DNA of 15,438 nucleotides from an uncultured Porphyromonadaceae bacterium (GTDB lineage Bacteria; Bacteroidota; Bacteroidia; Bacteroidales; Barnesiellaceae_A), in NCBI GenBank assembly GCA_900542255.1, contig UQMR01000052.1, positions 1 through 15,438 of the forward strand, written 5' to 3'. Each line of letters opens with the position of its first letter. Position 1 is the stretch's first letter. The notes under the pieces are model-generated. The model was given only the letters and a program-made list of their open reading frames with translations. It searched no databases and was not told where the DNA came from. The translations under genes and the position numbers were made by a program. Positions 14,538 to 15,438 of this stretch are shown here, piece after piece.

Positions 14538-15278
14538 TTATCGGGCGGTGATGTGGAAACATCCTTGTCTGACCTCATATTTGACATAGCAGCGGTCTGC
14601 TGCCCGCAGGTCATACAATACCTCGGCAAGTATCTCTTTCAGCCGGTACTCGGGCATGAAAGAGGTCGTGTCGGTGCGGTTATAATGGATGTAGGAAATA
14701 TCGAAAGTCGTGCCGAAACGGTGTGCCGAATTTTCGCTCGCATTGCTGTTGCGCCGTCTCAGGCGTCGTATGCTGTCGTCGGTGCGCAGGAGACTGGTGA
14801 CGATAATCTGGTATCCGGAGACATCGTGTGCGGCAAGAGAGTCTATAAAGTTTTTCCCTATGTTCATGAGCAGCCACTTGGCCTGCGGTGTGAGGTATGC
14901 TACCGAGTGCGTGAGCTTCTCAACCTTGTAGAACCGGCAGCTGTCTATGCGTGCCAGCGTCCAGAATCCCATACTGTCGGCTTCTGAAAGAGCTTCCAGC
15001 GGCTTTATGCCGTTGCGGATGGCGGCTTGCAGGTGAATGTCGTTCAAGTCGTTGAAGGTGCGGCGATAGCCGGCAGCCAACTTCTTGCGACGGCTCATAT
15101 AGGGGGTTGTTCCCGTTTCGGCGTCGATGGTGTTGTAGAGGCTGTCGGCATCATATACAAAATTTATGTCGGCATACTCGGCAAGGTCTTTATATTTTTC
15201 AGAGGCTTGCATGGAGCATCCCGTCAGGCAACATACTGCGGCAAAGAGGAGTAGGGCGATGACAGAGCGAGTAGCCAT
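14538..15278 (-). CDS. DUF5715-family lipoprotein with M15-peptidase-like motif
   Basis: A 246-residue lipoprotein: signal peptide 1-20, lipobox LTGC with C21, and no acidic surface-export signal. The region SAHRFGTTFDI (184-194) places H186 and D193 with the H-x6-D spacing of zinc-dependent M15 D-Ala-D-Ala peptidases. An upstream TSLLRT (161-166) resembles the substrate-binding arginine region. At the C terminus EVRQGCFH (235-242) gives a possible catalytic E235 and third ligand H242, but seven residues apart rather than the usual three. This fits DUF5715, whose function is not established. A peptidoglycan-related role is an inference from the motif. It starts 6 nt after the nitroreductase stop and precedes the importer binding-protein gene by 7 nt. 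Confidence 0.8.
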   Translation of the reverse strand: MATRSVIALLLFAAVCCLTGCSMQASEKYKDLAEYADINFVYDADSLYNTIDAETGTTPYMSRRKKLAAGYRRTFNDLNDIHLQAAIRNGIKPLEALSEADSMGFWTLARIDSCRFYKVEKLTHSVAYLTPQAKWLLMNIGKNFIDSLAAHDVSGYQIIVTSLLRTDDSIRRLRRRNSNASENSAHRFGTTFDISYIHYNRTDTTSFMPEYRLKEILAEVLYDLRAADRCYVKYEVRQGCFHITAR

Positions 15279-15284
15279 TGTATT

Positions 15285-15438
15285 TTATCGGGAAGGGTAT
15301 CCTACTGATTGTGTGAGCATTATTTTCTGAGCGGGGTCGAGTTTGAGCAGCGCTGTCAGAGCCTCGGCGTCGAATGAGCCCCTCACTACGGTAGCAAGCC
15401 CTGCCGAAGCGCAGTACAGGTAGATGTTTTGCGAAATG
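15285..15438 (-). CDS. Nitroreductase-family protein (C-terminal fragment, gene runs off the window)
   Basis: Fifty codons plus the stop TAA (15285-15287) are present and the gene continues past 15438. The translation contains ISQNIYLYCASAGLATVVRG and ends LLKLDPAQKIMLTQSVGYPSR. This is the characteristic C terminus of FMN-dependent nitroreductase-family proteins, of the kind often labelled SagB/ThcOx-like: the helix that contacts FMN and the QsVGYP ending. These homodimeric flavoenzymes transfer hydride from NAD(P)H or another donor. Whether this copy is exported cannot be judged without the N terminus. It lies 6 nt before the DUF5715 gene and so is the visible first member of the importer operon. 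Confidence 0.85.
   Translation of the reverse strand, partial: ISQNIYLYCASAGLATVVRGSFDAEALTALLKLDPAQKIMLTQSVGYPSR

Noticed and set aside
15279..15438. Corrinoid riboswitch or promoter just upstream of the importer genes
   Set aside because: This stretch is coding sequence of the nitroreductase-family gene with a 6-nt gap to the next gene. The operon start lies outside the window.

Overview
This window comes from a member of the Bacteroidota, most likely the order Bacteroidales. The evidence is threefold. Promoters have the Bacteroidota form (TTTG about 20 nt upstream of TAnnTTTG), with near-perfect copies before the tRNA pair, greA and the HAD-ribF pair. Translation starts sit behind A-rich leaders rather than Shine-Dalgarno sites. 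The genes include lineage-typical families: a DUF4369 thioredoxin-fold lipoprotein, a DUF5715 lipoprotein, a large YfhO-type membrane protein and a PNPase with a basic tail. The content is mainly chromosomal housekeeping. I see no transposase, integrase, phage gene, CRISPR array or toxin-antitoxin pair.

Layout, left to right. Positions 1-609 hold no credible gene: a decaying 20-bp tandem repeat lies at the edge, and a strong promoter at 565-596 drives tRNA-Gly(GCC) and tRNA-Leu(UAA), followed by a clear intrinsic terminator. A tspO-family membrane protein gene (883-1347, +) converges on greA (1708-2178, -), with a 360-bp gap holding two strong inverted repeats. greA has a consensus promoter and, between that promoter and the start codon, a terminator-like hairpin. 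Upstream of it lies a lipoprotein with a thioredoxin fold that has lost its CxxC (2366-3532, -). A 360-bp divergent gap leads to pnp (+), which ends in a good terminator. Next is a two-gene operon (+): a YfhO-family membrane protein and, 1 nt later, a divergent SAM-dependent methyltransferase.

The right half is all on the minus strand. ribF (9576-10514) follows a HAD phosphatase (10539-11171) under one consensus promoter. Upstream is a compact five-gene operon, read from the right edge: the tail of a nitroreductase-family gene, a DUF5715 lipoprotein with M15-peptidase-like residues, an Fe3+-siderophore/heme/cobalamin-type binding lipoprotein, a FecCD/BtuC-type permease and a FecE/BtuD-type ATPase. 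Gaps there are 6-7 nt or ATGA overlaps, so translation is probably coupled. The three importer genes form a complete binding-protein-dependent uptake system for a metal chelate or corrinoid. The substrate cannot be read from the sequence.

I do not see a clearly new defence or mobile system. The most interesting points are the terminator-like hairpin in the greA leader, the HAD-ribF pairing, the cysteine-less thioredoxin lipoprotein, the YfhO-methyltransferase pair with degraded methyltransferase motifs, and the nitroreductase and DUF5715 genes joined to the importer.
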